From positions 23,622,001 through 23,686,000 of the forward strand of contig NC_052140.2 of the NCBI RefSeq assembly GCF_016086655.4: a stretch of DNA of 64,000 nt, in the 5' to 3' direction. This stretch comes from Lepeophtheirus salmonis (lineage: Eukaryota; Arthropoda; Copepoda; Siphonostomatoida; Caligidae). The notes below the pieces were generated by a model that saw only the letters and a program-made list of their open reading frames with translations, was not told the origin of the DNA and searched no databases. This document shows positions 12,501-27,500 of the stretch, piece after piece. Position 1 is the stretch's first letter, and every line of letters starts with the position of its first letter. Made by a program: the position numbers and the translations under genes.

Positions 12501-15500
12501 CATTTCCACGAGTTTAAGTGAGGAAGAAGTCTTAATTTTTTTTATTCATAGCGATTAAAAATCTTTCATTGGGGGGGGTACAGTCCCTTCAGTCCCACCC
12601 TCTGTGGACGCACCTAACTATTCATGCAAATACTAGCCGTTTCTGATGTTTCCTTTCAAATAATATTTAAAAGTTTTAAGTTTTAGGTCAAGAACAACAC
12701 ACATCTCTGAATATTCATAATTCCTCCCTTATTCAAAACTTCATAACTAGACGGATTCCTAGGTAATCCGTGGGTCATGTAACAGAGCTTTGCACTAAAA
12801 TAATTTAATTAGCAAATTAGCATTAGCAGACCCATGAACTGTACTAAATTAGGACAATTAGCGATGGCGAAACGGTCAAGGAAATCAGGATAATATCGTT
12901 TAGCAGACTAACGTAAAACTAGCAGGTGCCCATACCTGGGTATGGCCAAACAAATATGTTTTCCAAATTCTGTGAATTATTTTTACTAAAGTTTAGAGTA
13001 TTCTGAGCTGAATAGATTCAAAGGAAACATTGCTAATTATATTTTCATGAAGAGGTTCCCTCCTTGACTTGTGCAGCTAATTTCCTACAAAAAGGCCAGG
13101 CAATCTCCTTTTTTTATAGAAAGTGGTTCAGTGGAAAGGAAAACAAATAAAACAAAAAACCATGAACGAAACAAAAAGTTTGTTGTCGGCAAATTGATGG
13201 AAGAACCTTAATATGGAAGAAGAAGAAATCGAACCAGAAATAATTCATTTAGACCCTTTGCTTCGTGGTCATAGAAATGGTTTCGTTACGTGTTAGTGAC
13301 ATCCTCGATATATACCAGCAAGTCGAATAAAACGAACTGTCAATTTTCTGCAATGAAGCTGTGGAATCTTCGTTCCAGTTACTTTCTTTGTGTGATCAAG
13401 TGAGACCTCTAATATCTGTTAGTGTTATGTCAATACTGATCTGTGTATATATGTTTAGAGTTTTATATATGCAGTTGCCCATATATTTATCTGTCCTTGT
13501 TTATATTAAATCTCGTGTTGGTACCTGCGTTGCGTTTATGTATTTAATAACACGTTTGTCTTAATTGATTAAAGGGCGTTTCAGTATGAACAATTATTCT
13601 ACCGATCCCCTTTTATATAATCACAATCTAACAATATCTTTGGTGGAGATTATCATAACTAAAAGGTTTGGTATGAGTCTCAAGGCGTCAGATTTACTCA
13701 TTACTCTAACAATGATAAGAAAATAATTTCAAAGGGGGGGGCGTTAATAGCAAAGACTCTCACGATAATATATGTATGCATCTAAAAAAGAATGAGTTTT
13801 CCTGTATGTCTGAACAAAACAATTGTGAGATATATATCAAAAACATCAAAAAGTTTTGCAACATGACTTTAATTGCATTTTGAGAGATTTTGGTTAATTT
13901 TATGCAAAAATTGCATTAACAAAAACGAACACCTGATTGTTTTCCATTTGAACATCTTCTTTACCAAGTGTCTCACATAAATATTAACGAAAATTGAACA
14001 AAAAAGGCAAGAAGTAGCTCGTTAAGCCTGCACCGGATTTAGCAATTATGATATTTTAAAGACCCTGAATGTCTTCACAAAGGAACTACACAATGTTATT
14101 TCTAACTAAAAACTGAATATATTTGCTATATGAAATTACATAATATCAGAATAATAAAACTTGTTCATTAGCATGAACTCGTCTGAAGATACGGGTTGCT
14201 ACAATGCTCCCACCAGACTCTGGGTCTAATTAAACAATAAATTAACATAAAATACAAAGACAGAGAGTCTGAAATGATTTTTTTTTAAATTAATGTACAT
14301 CAATGTTGAAGTACGGCAAAATATTCTTAATACAATATGCCGGTTTAAGTCTATCAATGGAAAAATAATCAACACGATGAACAAGATTTAGTTTAAAAGA
14401 GCAAGGAGACCTGGATACCATCTTGAAGGGTACGAGGTACGTAGGCGAAAGCGCTGGACGTATAGGGATATTTTTCACGAAAACATATGTGGGACTATTA
14501 AGTTTATCAATATTAGACCGGATCCTAACAGACAGTTCTGTAATGACTCTCGGCGGGGCGTTTTAATACTTGGAACCTCTGGAACAGGTTTTTATGATTA
14601 GGAGTCTCGAACTCCTCTGTCAGGGAGAATGAAAGTCTAGGGGATTCTCCCAATATGTGATGAAGGGGAGAAAATCCACCCCCTAGAACACTTGATATAA
14701 ACGAACAGAGACCAAGCAGAACAAACTGAAGGGTCTCGATCTGAGATTCTCCCTACTCATACATTCTGGAAGATAAATCGCTCTTCAAGGTACAGTAATC
14801 TTTCAAGGATACCGTCTGACTCGAGATGATAAGATGTTCTGGATAGGTTTTTTGATCCTAGGAGCTGCCCCAACCTTGTCCACAGAGATCCAGTAAATTG
14901 GGATCATCGAATGCGGATGGATTGAGGTAGGCACTCCAAATCTAGCGACCCATCTCTAGAAGAATGCCTTGACCACAGTCTCTGCCTGTATGTCCTAGAG
15001 GAAGGTCTTTCGTCCACCAAGTTGACCTACACAGGACCATCACCAGGTACCTAAAGCCATCGGAGGGCGGCAGTGGTCCGACCAAGTCTTCATTTATGTA
15101 GCAGAATCTTTTCGGTTCTTGTTAGAAAGGAGTTGGGCCGGTAGTTCTTGGGTGTATGGTTGGTTTGTTTTTTTGACAAGCTAAGCAAGTTTGTGTTCAT
15201 TCTTATATATCTGCTTTAAGGTTTGGCTAAGCGAAAGACTTATCCTAACGTCTCAGAGTCACTTTAAATCCCGGGTGAGACAGAACATGAGCCATTGAGC
15301 CAATAAAGATTGAAATTCCTTCCTAGATCTTGGAGGGGCAAGGGTCTGGATGGCTTCAACAAAATTTGTTAATGGGTATATTCCCTTGTGCTAACATGGT
15401 GTCGTCCTAAGAAATCGAGAGAGGGCTTGGCTCATACGCATTTATCTTTGGAGAAGCGAAGGCCGGCTCTTGCAATCTAGAAAGAACGTGAAATAGAGTA

Positions 15501-18500
15501 TCATGATATTCATTGGTATTCGAAAAGGCCAATGGGTGTGATGATGGGCGTCTTTGGGATACCTTTGTCCTCGACTGGGATCAGATGATAAGCCTTGTAA
15601 AGGTCCAGCTTTGAAAATAACGTGGAGCCTCCAAGGTTTGGAGAAAAGTCTCTCATATTCGGAGGGGTATCGATTAAGCTCTGACATACGGTTCAGGCGA
15701 CAAAAATCCCCACCTTTTGAATTCTCAACTATGTGCACCGCCGAAGAATGAGGAGAAGAAGAAGGTCGTAGTACTCCGGTGTCAAGCAAGAGTTTGACTT
15801 TGGACTTGAGGAATGCTAGCTTAGGTCCATTGACCCTCGGAGCCTTGGCAAATTATGGGGCACCTGTAGTGACGATGGAGTGTGTCACTGAGTGCTTGAG
15901 TGGAACGCGAGAGTCAATCTTTGAGAAGAGGAGAAGAAAGTCACGTGCATAAACATATGACACAACAGATGATGGGGTTAGGTGACTCAAGTTACAATTC
16001 ACTTTGTGTGTCACGTTTGTATGTGATCGTTTGAAAATTGATTTATTTGTCAGATCTATAGAAAAATTATTTTTTATTAGGAAATCCATACCGAAAATAG
16101 GGATGCCGTTGTCAAAAATATAAAATTTCCAAGAGTATCTTATGGCCTCCATAACAAAATCCACCAACGCAGTACCGATTGGTATGACTCGTTGCCCTCC
16201 AAAAGTAAAAAGAGGGGGAAGATTGGATTCTCTTTTGATATGTTTGGCTTAAGCTGTTTGTAAAATGGAGACTGGAGCTACTGAGTAAACAAGGAATTAT
16301 ATATTCCTGAGACCGTCCTTCACGTAAATTAGGTCGATATATGTGTTGGTTACCTCAGCTCTTCAGAGCTGAGGCCTCGATAGTTTTTTGAAAGAAGTCT
16401 ATTGAAAGGGTAGTTGAAACCCGAACAAGTCCTTGCCGACAAATTCTACGTCAAATATTGCCTGCAAATACGTCCTGTGTTACCTTGTACCTGGTTACGA
16501 TGGCGTTGAAGTTTTTTCTTCCGTAAAAACAGTTGGGGCCCAGTAGGTTCTTGGGAAGGAGGAAGACGAAGCTTGAAGGAGCTCCTGTGAGGTAGAGGTA
16601 TAGGAATAGGATGGTAGTGGACCATTATGCAGCTCTAAGGATTGGGAGAGCCCCGATGATTGTTTAAGACCATCACAATACTTCGTAGGTATTTCCTTGC
16701 TTATTCCCGTTTTCAATCGGGGGATGGCTCTGAGTGAACTTGGGACACATCTGACTATTAGCTCTTTCGCTAGAATGTCTTTGAGATCCGGTACAAACTC
16801 AAGGTCGAGGAGACTATCCACTACACCATAATTTCCAAAGCCGATAATGATTCTTGCTTCAAAAAATCAAGGGCACTTTTCACGCGTTCTTGAGGGCATA
16901 CCATAGAGATCTGAAGCTTTTTCGTTCAGAGTTCTAAAAGAATCCAATAATTTCTCCTTCTGAACATTTCTCATTATGTTAGGAGGTAGTACAGCTATTA
17001 TCGCCTGGTGCTATCGAAATCATTTATGATGTCTTGGCCTTTGAAAATGAAATATATTTTCAAAAATCATGTTTCAGGGTCTTCTTCATCAAACTTTGAA
17101 GGCGAAATTTTGAACACCCGGTCTGGTCACGGGAAGCGTCGTACATAGCTAAATTTACTCCAGAAGAGGATTTGACTGCTGGAGTGTGGTCGTCTCAAGG
17201 TCAGGATTTTCAATATCTTGTGAACGGGTTGTAGGAGGTAATATATTTGTTGTCCGGGTCACCAATAAAGGAATTCTAACTAAAGACTGAATATATTTGC
17301 TATATGAAAGTAAGAATAATAAAATTTGTTCATTAGCATGAACTTATCGGAATATACGGATTGCTACATGCAGAACCATCTTCTGGAGGGTAAGGGTTAA
17401 GTTCAACAAGGGTTGAGACATCAGTGATCGTCATATAAGTGGAAGACCGATCAAATTAAAGCCTGAAAAGGCAAAAAAGCTTTTATGAAAAAACTGAAGA
17501 TAAGTATGACGGACTTGGTTAAAGAGCTATCGGTGAGCCATTCAACGGTGTCCAATGCCGTAAAAAAGGCTGGTAGTAAGTCTCAAATCAAACACTAAAT
17601 CCTTCCCAATCCCTGTTTTAATACATTCATAAAATCTCAAATTTTTGTGGGACAGAAAATTTTATATAAAAAAATTTAATAAAAATATATACATTGTTTT
17701 AATCTACAATTTCAAAGTATGAACGTGCTCCCAGCCCCCCCGGCCGTCGGCAAGGGGAAGGGGTTGCCCCTCCTCCAATATATATAAAATGTTTGATTTA
17801 TCCAAAATAATGTTTTTTTTAATTAGTTTTGCTAACGAAGCTGGACGGATATAATCTTTTTGCCTCTGTTGGTTTGTTACCCACGAAGATTACTGCTAAA
17901 GTTACTAATCGATTTCCATCAACCTTCATACGAGGATTATATATGTCTGGGGTGGCTGCAGGATTATACATACAGGGACATTATTGAAATTTTTAATATA
18001 TTTTCTCTACTGCATAATTTGGTGGAATGCCATTTTTTTGACGAAAGAAATCTTAAAAATTTTTTACTCACGTTTTTTTTATCTAGTCCAATTTTTTTTA
18101 ATAAAAAGTAAAAATCTATTGTTTTGGGGAGAAGCTACATCCCTGCAGAGGCCCCTGTTCTGTCTCAGTAATATGGCAATAAGTTTAGAGGGTCAAGATA
18201 ACACAAAACGTAAAAATACATAATGGACCATAACCTCGGAACAAATGAGATACATAACTCAATTTGGGTTTCGGGTGGAGGTTTTGTAGTCTACCGATTG
18301 CCCATTCTGGTTAAAATTTCATTTCGTCTATAAAAATAATTCAAACACACACTGGAAGAAAATATGAAGCTGAGCGCATCACAATAGACTTCTTACTATT
18401 AATTTATGAAAATGAACAGAGAAGTAGCTGTCCACGCCACTTTAGTAAACACATTAGAAAATTATATTTACATGATGACTTGGCACATTATTTTTTTAAT

Positions 18501-21500
18501 AGGGACTGTAGGGAAAAAGCGGCCAAGGGATAAATAAACAATCAAATTTAAAAACAATGAACATATCAGGGTTAATAGAAGTACAAGGTTAAACCATCAT
18601 GTAACCGGGCATGCTAGAATTTTCAATTTGATGTATTGTACGATTGCCGTAAAAAGGCTGGTAGTAAGTCTCTCCGACATATTGAACAGCCATTGCTCAA
18701 AGAAAAACAACGACAATTACGATTTGATCGGTGGAAAACCCGAATTTTGTTCTTCTAGGACGATAAGACATTTACAGGGGATCCCATGTACGATAGGCAA
18801 AAACGATTGGCTCGTATGTTTTAAAAAAGTCAACTCCAACCTCTGTGGAGTGTCCATCACCAAACATCTGACCTCAGTAATTATGTTGGGCATTTTTTCA
18901 TCGGAATGTGACAAAATGAAGCCAATTTGGTACCCTATTGGATACAGATTGACCAGCAAGGATTACTTGTTGATTTTGCAAACAAAAGTGTTTCCTAGTT
19001 TTGAAAGTTCACAAAGCGATCAAAGAAAGCCAATTATTGCATTCAATAGTATGCGGTTCCTGTGGCTTACCGAAGGAATTCAGGCCACCACAGAGCCCCG
19101 ACCTGAATCCCCTTGATTACAACATCTGGTGGCAAATTGAAGGCAAGGCCTGTGGACAACGTCACAGTATTGAGTCCTTAAAGTAATCAGTTGAGAAAGA
19201 GTGGCGAAACATGTCGAACCACTACCTTGTGAACGTGTGCAAAGCGTTCCAGGGTCACAGTGAGTGTGGGATTGATGTCAATGATACTCCATGTTATAAA
19301 TACTGTTCTCTAATGAGTAATAAACAAGTTTCAATAAATAAAAATTCTCTAGACTTTCACTTAAAGCCGCTAAGTATAATTAATTGTTCAACGTTTATTT
19401 TGTTCCAAGACTTGCTGACATCCCCGTAGACTCAATGAACTTTTAAACAAATAGGTAAGTAATAATGATGGTTTTCTGGCTCATCTGCAGTTCCTTGGCA
19501 GTGTAATAAACACTCACATGCCGTTCCAACTCGACGATTTATCATTATTTTATCTATATTTCTATAATTGGCATACTAGAGCATTCCTCATCTTCGACGT
19601 CATATTATCAGAACGGCATCGTTGGAACTACTGCTTTACCTTTGCATTCGATAATGCATTGGTTCTATAAATAGTACAATTTTTTTGGCCATCTGCTCCA
19701 CCTTTTCACTTTGGTTGTAGTGATACTGAAGAATGTATCAAATTTTCTTTTTTTTTTACTTCCATTGTGGAACACTGAAACACACAACTGGCTTCACGAA
19801 GCACAAATCTGTAAATGAACTTTTTTAAAGTAACCTTAACTTTTAAGCATACTTTAAGGTTTCTTCCCTTTGTGCAATGTATTAATTGTGAGATATAGGA
19901 TATCTAACGAAAAACGCTCATAACTTTTTACTGAATCTGATTTATTATACTTCATAATTTTATTGTAGAAAGGGGACTTATCGTCCTTGTTGAAGAACTC
20001 TTAAATCTTTAATGCGTTTTTAAATAATTGGAGAAAAATCCATTCTTTATAGATATATTTTTTGTAATTATAAACAAATGTACAGCTCTATGCATTTTGC
20101 CAATTTCATAGAAAAAAAAAAGAGCTACGGATTTATCTAATCTACCCTGAAGAATATACTATTCACTTACCTTTGATCCTCCGATGGTGATAAAAACCTC
20201 TTTCATGGTGTAAGGCGTTATTACAATATTAAAGATAAGAGACATTATTGCAGTGAGTTTGTAGATCTTGTAACGTGAAATCCGCCAGTCAATAGCCAAA
20301 CTTTCATGTTCCGCTTCCATTCTCTCATTCTCAACCTCTTTTCTCCCATGACTAATTTCATCAATATGTTGATGGTGGAATATGAAGCCATAACAGTACA
20401 TGAGTATCAGCGTAGGCATAAAGTAATATATGCATAAACATATAACTCGCATTCGCTCCGAAACATGAACAGCTTGGCAGACCTAAAGTACAATTAACAT
20501 ATCTATATTAATAAAGCAAATAAATCATTTTGAGCAACGAGCGTCTATAGCACAAGCTCAGCCCGTCATATAAAAAAGAAAAAGAAAAGGAGAACGTATT
20601 TATATTCCGTGATGCATAATACGAGGTGTGTTCAAAAGCTAAGGTGACTTTTAAAATTTTGCGGGCAACGTACATTTGGTACGCTCGATTTTCTAATGTT
20701 AGTACACTCGCTACGAACTTATATTTACTATGTCAGCTATATAATATGTTTAGTTTGTTTGTGAGAAGTATAACCGTTACAATTATTTTGCGGGTTGGCG
20801 ATTTTTTTGTATTCAAAAACATAAATCAAAGAATTTCCATCAAATTATGTATAGAAAAATTAATTAAGAGCACCAAAACACGTGAAATGTTGACAGTGAC
20901 ATACGGTGAATCTGTTCTGAGTAAAAACTGTACAATTGGTACAAACTCTTCCAAGATGGCCGGGAAGATGCCAATGACGAGCCTCGTTCTTGACGCCCAA
21001 GCACATCAACTACAGATGAGCAGTAGTGAAGAAATTTACTATCAGAGACGTTGTTGAGGATATTGACATATCAGTTGGCTCGTGCCATGACACAAGAGTC
21101 AGCCAAGTTTGTTCCGAAAAGGCTTGATTTTGATACTTGCTTCTGATAAATTTTTTGGCCGAAAACAACACCATCATATTCCCTGGATTTGCCCCTGTGT
21201 GGCTCTTTATTGTTTCCAAAACTGAAGAGATATATGAAAGGATGGGGATTTGCAAAGATTGAGGAGATAAAGACTCCATTTCTGATAGAGCTCAAGGCTT
21301 TACCGAAAAGTGCTTATGAAAAGTACTTCGAAGATTGGAAAAAGCGTTGGCACAAGTTTATTATATCTGGGGGAATTACTCTAAAGTGGTCAACATAAAT
21401 ATTGATGAATAAAACAATATTTTTTCCTAAAAAAATACAAAGTCACCTTACTTTTAGAATACACCTCGTTTATGAGTAAAAATATTTCTGAGCAATTTTG

Positions 21501-24500
21501 TAAATCAACTTATGATTTTTAATTAAATACATTGAATTAATATGTATTTGACTCCGTTGTCGAATACAAGATTGACGAAAAGAATCTAGACATGGATAAC
21601 TATGAGCTCATACATAGCTAGGCTCAAAATTATTCTTTAACGGAAAAGATAGTAAGAAAAAGGGAATACGTGGCAACAATTGTTAGACTCCAATTAAAAA
21701 GGACAAAAAGAAAGACAAAATATCTTAAATAACATCATTTATTAATAAATATGCATCTTTGGATTTTTTTTTTATAAAATTATATATTAATTTACGAGTA
21801 AAAAAATAAAATAATAATGATAATAAGTATTCGAAAAGTAATTAGGGAAACAATTGCTTAAATAATATTTGTTTATATAATTCAAAATATGCAGGATTCG
21901 TGGGCTCAAACATTCAAACTGGCTATGACCAATCACGGAATTACCTCACAAACACCAAAAACTACACCGTATTATGTTGTCAGCTGTTGATGTGCCTGCT
22001 TCTCTACCTTCTATCAGTGTTCTAAACGTTGATTGGCTGAATTTAAATTCGTTCTTGTTAAGCTGTGAATAATTCCCAGGAATTTTTGGACAATACTTCT
22101 ATTTGGTATTTTGTTACACTTAATTTTATTGTTTTAAAAACAGGGTAACAAAAGTTAACTTATCAATGTTGAAGTATATATATGTATTTTTTGTTTCGTT
22201 TTTGAAAAAATTGGAGTTTAATAAAACTATTTTTTGTATTTAGAAAATAAAGGCAGGACCCTAAATTTGTTTCAAATCAAACACTCAAACAAACAAATCA
22301 AATTATTCGTCACTTTTCACTAAGAGGGAGACTCACTCCTTCACTTCCCCTCCCTATGGCTGTGTGGCTAGCTGGTGAAACATGTAGCAGCTTCTAATTT
22401 TAAGCCAATCAGAATTGAGAACTACTAAAACCTACCTTTCTTGCTTTGTGTGTCCACTCTTTGCCTAGAGTCCTTTTGTTCTATCATCTGATTAATTTTA
22501 TAATATTTATTTTAGACACACGAGCTAGCCTTCTCGTGCGCTACCACATATAACTACCAAGAAACACACTTTTTCCAAAAAAACGATTATGGAAAATTAG
22601 TCATTCTAGATTGTTAAAAGTAAGGGGTTTTTTCTAAATTACATTACCTCAAACGATGATGTCGATACTTTGAAGCTTTGCAAAATGAATACCAAGTACC
22701 AATATATACCAAAAGATGCAATGGTGGACAACATTACGAGACAGGTTGTAACCTATAAAAACAAAAAGAGGAAAAAAATCATATGAGGTTCAATTTTTTT
22801 ACTATAGTTTAAGGGTTATAGGGCTCTTACCCCCTGACGGACTACCCCAGGGGCGTCCATAGGGGTGGATTAGAGGGGCTATAACCCTTCCCAAATCAAT
22901 GAATTTTCGCTTCTTACAAGAAAAACTAATATTTGAAGTTTAGTTAATTTTTTTTTCCTAAAAATTCAGATTTTCAAATATTTGGATATATTTGAGGATC
23001 CACATCAGAGTCATTATTGCCTAAATCCTTGTTTATTTGATTCCCCCCTCTTTTTGTTACAGCTACTTGTAGCTGATCTATTGAAATGCGATGACTAGAG
23101 TTGACATTTTTGTAAGGAAAAAACTAAGTTTAGAAATTAAAAAAGGAAAAACGGTTGTTGGGTGTGTTCTTTATTCTTTTCTCTTTTTTCATTATTTAAT
23201 AGGCGTTAACTTCTCCCTCTAAAGGAAAGCTTTCTCGCCTATCATTTCTGTAAATTGTTTTGTGTGTATTTTTTACTTGGTTAGACGGAGTTGCACTGAT
23301 TCACTATAAGTAAATATTATAGTATTAGAATTACTCTATCTAAACTAGGATTCTTTTGTGAAGTCCATATACATAAAGTATATTACTTTTTCTAGGGATC
23401 GCCTGGGTACAAGCCTACGCACATTGAGTTCAAGAGAATAATTCATCCCGAGGGCGTTGTCCATGAGCTACCGCAATTCCATAAATTGTTTTAAAAATGC
23501 ACAATACAAAAATAATTTAGATGCAATAAATGGAAATCCATTTTTTCCCTATAGATGGTTATAGTAATGTGTATTAATATGATCGGTTAACGCTAGATGG
23601 CGATACAAAAGATTTTGTACCTAAAAACTCCTTACACAGTTTTGTGATTGTTTGACTCAGAATTGTTTGAGGCTCCGTCCAAGATGGACACTAAAGAAGA
23701 GAAAACACCCTATATTTTACAGTTTTTCTTCGAACAAGGTGAAACCGTAAGTCAGGCTACTGAAAATGTGACTACTGTATAAGGTATACTGATACGACAG
23801 TAGCCTGCAATGCTGGTTTTGTCGATTCCCTTCTAGTAATGTTGATAACAAAGATACACCAGGTTCTGGAAGGCCAATATGAAATCAATATTCATAAATA
23901 TGCTGCCTTTAATTTAGAAGATTGTCTTCTTTGTAACCGTAATTCATCCCCCCATCCCCTAAATAAAAACATATAACAGGCCCAAAAGTTCCCTACGTAT
24001 TTTTTGTCAGCTGTCGATTGCCTCCTCTCGGTCGATACGTCATGGCTATTTCCAAAAGGCCGGGATTACAATTTCTTGTAGATCACTCGTCGTATATAAA
24101 TATATATTGCCTATTTTATTATTTCTTTTTAGGCTAATATATAGAAATACAAATGTATGGTTGTGCTTTTAATAAAATATTCCGTGGCAGTATTTTAATA
24201 CAGTATTGTAAAATACTAAGTAGGATTTCAATATTATTAAATATATATATCTAATTCATTTAAAAAACTTTAGATAAATAATATTTCAATGATCTTCTGC
24301 CTAAGAAATAAATAGGAGTTGGTATAATTGACTTATTTGGCTAATTAGCAGACGATTTCAGGCCATATTTCTCTTTCTTTTTGGATGTAAGGTTGTATGG
24401 CAAAATCAAGGTAACAACGTGCAGGTAGCTGGTATTATGAAGGCTCTTAATTCATTGGTACCATGTGTCTCGATCGCACTTTTTTTTTCTTATACATTTG

Positions 24501-27500
24501 TGAACTCTAGTCATGAAAAGAGTTGCTCTGCTTCAAAACATTCTTCAAATTTCCAGGGTTACCATGTTGGTTCTGTTGTTTCTTATCATCTCCAAAATGC
24601 TACCGATCAGCCTCACTGCCCCTTAGACATTCACACTATTTACTATCTCATCCCGTAATTTCGCTGAATCAATAAATTTCGAGATTGATTTTTCGGGATC
24701 TCACTCAAGAACAATTTCACGGGATATGAACTGTGGACTGGGATATGACAATGACTGTATAATTTCCACATTATACAGTCATTCACAAATTATCATAATA
24801 TGATAATTAATTCATGAGTGACCGCATATTGACCAGGAAATTATGCTACTGAAGTACTATCAATTAATTATCATGACTTATTATTAAGACAGGCATACAT
24901 AGAATGAATATGGTTTATAAACAAGTTGATAATTTGAAGAAAATAACGTTAAAAAGAACTAAATGAACATTCGACTTTAACAAATAACTCTTAAATGAAT
25001 ATGGATAGTGATCCAAAAATCGTTTTTATTTCGGACATTTAAAAAACACACACCAAAAATTGGCATGGTAACCCTGTGAAATGAATATTTTGTTGGAGGA
25101 GAACAGCTTAGCTGCAATGGCGTTACATTTGATCAGCTACAAGCCGGCGCGACAAGGGAAGGGAGAGAAAGAAATAAACAAGAACGTTGCACACGTCGTT
25201 ATTTCTTTATATCACGCCTCCTTTCCTCCAAAAAGAAACAGCCAGAAATCATTTGGTAGTTAGCCAAATAAGTCAATCACACCAACTGTTATTTATATCT
25301 TAACTACTCCCAGACTATACTGTCATAAGATTTAAAATGAATTACATATGATTAAAATCTACATATTCAATACTGTATTATAATATTGCTTGGTAATATT
25401 CTATTAAAAGCGTAGTTATTAATTTGTAGTCCTATATGATAGCCAAAATTTCTTCATATAAATAATAAAATGGCCAATGTTCATACATTATAAACGACGA
25501 GGAATGAACAAGAAATTGTATTCCTGTTCTTTTGGAAACGGAGCATAAGAATAGAATAACTAATTACTTTGTGCATTTATCAAAAATAATTGTGAAATAG
25601 CCATGAGGTATCAAGGGAGAAGAGGGAATCGACAGCTGACAACAAAATACATAGGGCATTTTTGTGTTAGCGAGCTAACACCGTGTGCAAGAATTTCTTA
25701 GATGCCTATCCTCAATTATACTTAGAGTCCAACAAGGACTTAAATTATAACTCTGCAACAAATCCTCAGGGTTACTCTTCGTCTTTTATGGACACACGGT
25801 TTTGTTATAATTGATTGCAGTAGAAAGGGAAGTTCACAACACATCAGTTAAGCCATAATGATTGCTGAGGAAAAGAAAAAAGATTCTTCAGATTATCAAT
25901 TTCAATAAAAACATACTCTTTTTTAATAACTAAATATTAGTGTTGAGACTCGGTTCAGTACCGAATTTTTTTTCCAGTTCGGTCTAGACCGATTTTTTTT
26001 TGGGACCGAACTAGACAGAACTTTTATATGAGGCTGGTCCATACTGAGCTTTTTTGTTGGACAGTACTAATTCGGTCGAAAAAAATATAACTGCCTCAGA
26101 CCGGCTTACGATTTCCAGACAGAAACCCAACACTATTAATATATGGAACTAATACTATTTTTTTTTTTTTGTGTACACATATTTTGTCTTAAATGAAAAT
26201 AATTTTATCATATTAATAAAGTAATTGCAGTAAATTGAATCTTTAACTTTTCATATCTTACTCATTTAAAAAAATAATGATTTTTTTAATATGAAGTTCA
26301 GGCTTGGACCCTTTTACCCCTTTGCTGTTCATTCGTTCATTTTCTGAGAAGTTTACATTCGTTGTTCACTTTTTTCCCGTTAATTTGTTAATTTTTAAAG
26401 TGAAAAAAAAAAAAAAAACAATGGAAGAATAAAGTTTTGTGGGAACAATAAAAATTAATGTTCCCACGACATGGCAAGAAATTCTGCAACGTAAAGCTTG
26501 TTTATAATATAAGTGTACTGGAGGGATTACTCTGCATTGGTTGGAGTTATTAAGCGTCCATAAACTTTGCTTCAAGAATGTAGATATATTTGAGTACTCC
26601 TTTTTTTTATTTTAATATGATTTGCTGGACTTCCGCTACACAACCTTGTTGCCAAACCAAATATAAAGTCTCATTCATTATTTTCTATAATTTTGTAATA
26701 TATGTCATGTCAAGACAAAAACAAGATAGAATGAATTTTCTCAAAATGGCGTGATGATTACATTTATATTCATGGACAAATTATCGTTCATTTCAATCAA
26801 CAAATTATTCCTTAGCTCTTTGTGTATGCCGCAAATTGTACTTAAAGTAGGCTTAGTAGATTGTCATAACTAAAAAAAGGAGAAAATGGTAAAATTTGAT
26901 TTGAAAAACCATATCGGGGCCAAACAAGTTTTTTAAATCAAACAAGGATTCTAAATTAGAGTTTAAACTCTTGTGTATTTTAACTCATCCCACAAATTAG
27001 AATACAAATCTTCAAACTGACTCAAATATGTCTATGAAATATTGGTCTGTATGTATATATATGGTATGGTAATAGGTATCTTCCTATAAAACATATTCGT
27101 ATCAGGACATTTCGTTTAAAAACAATTTCCTATAAAACCATTTCGTACAAATTTATGAAAAAACGGGGCATATACTTTATGAATTGTCATATTATACCCC
27201 GAATTTGGGGGTGTTTTCGAGTACTGGCATTACTTAAGTAACTACTAAGAGCCCCTTACTACCCCCAATTGTATCCCGAATGTTGGGGGTGTTTTTGGTT
27301 ACCGCTAGTATTCAACCAACCGCCGAAACTTGAAGAAGCTACTAAGAGATTTTTAAAATCCCTAATTGTATTCCAAATGTTGAGGGTGTTTTCGGATAAT
27401 TCTGGGTCCCAAAACGGGATGCAGCCCACTACCGATACTTGAACAAAGTACTAAGAGCCCCCACCGTCCCCCAATTGTACTCCGAATGCTAGGGATGTTT

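Larger units (their letters stand above)
14094..17368 (-). mobile_element. Ty3/gypsy LTR retrotransposon, decayed, nearly full length
   Basis: A minus-strand element with two short LTRs. After the 5' LTR come a tRNA-Trp-like primer site, gag, protease, reverse transcriptase and integrase in gypsy order. The RNase H region is mostly deleted. Stops and frameshifts occur in every domain, so it is dead. Short LTRs plus a TGGTGACCC primer site fit the Kabuki/CsRn1 group. It lies in GPCR intron 4 in the same orientation as the host gene. No clear target duplication is seen. Confidence 0.85.
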
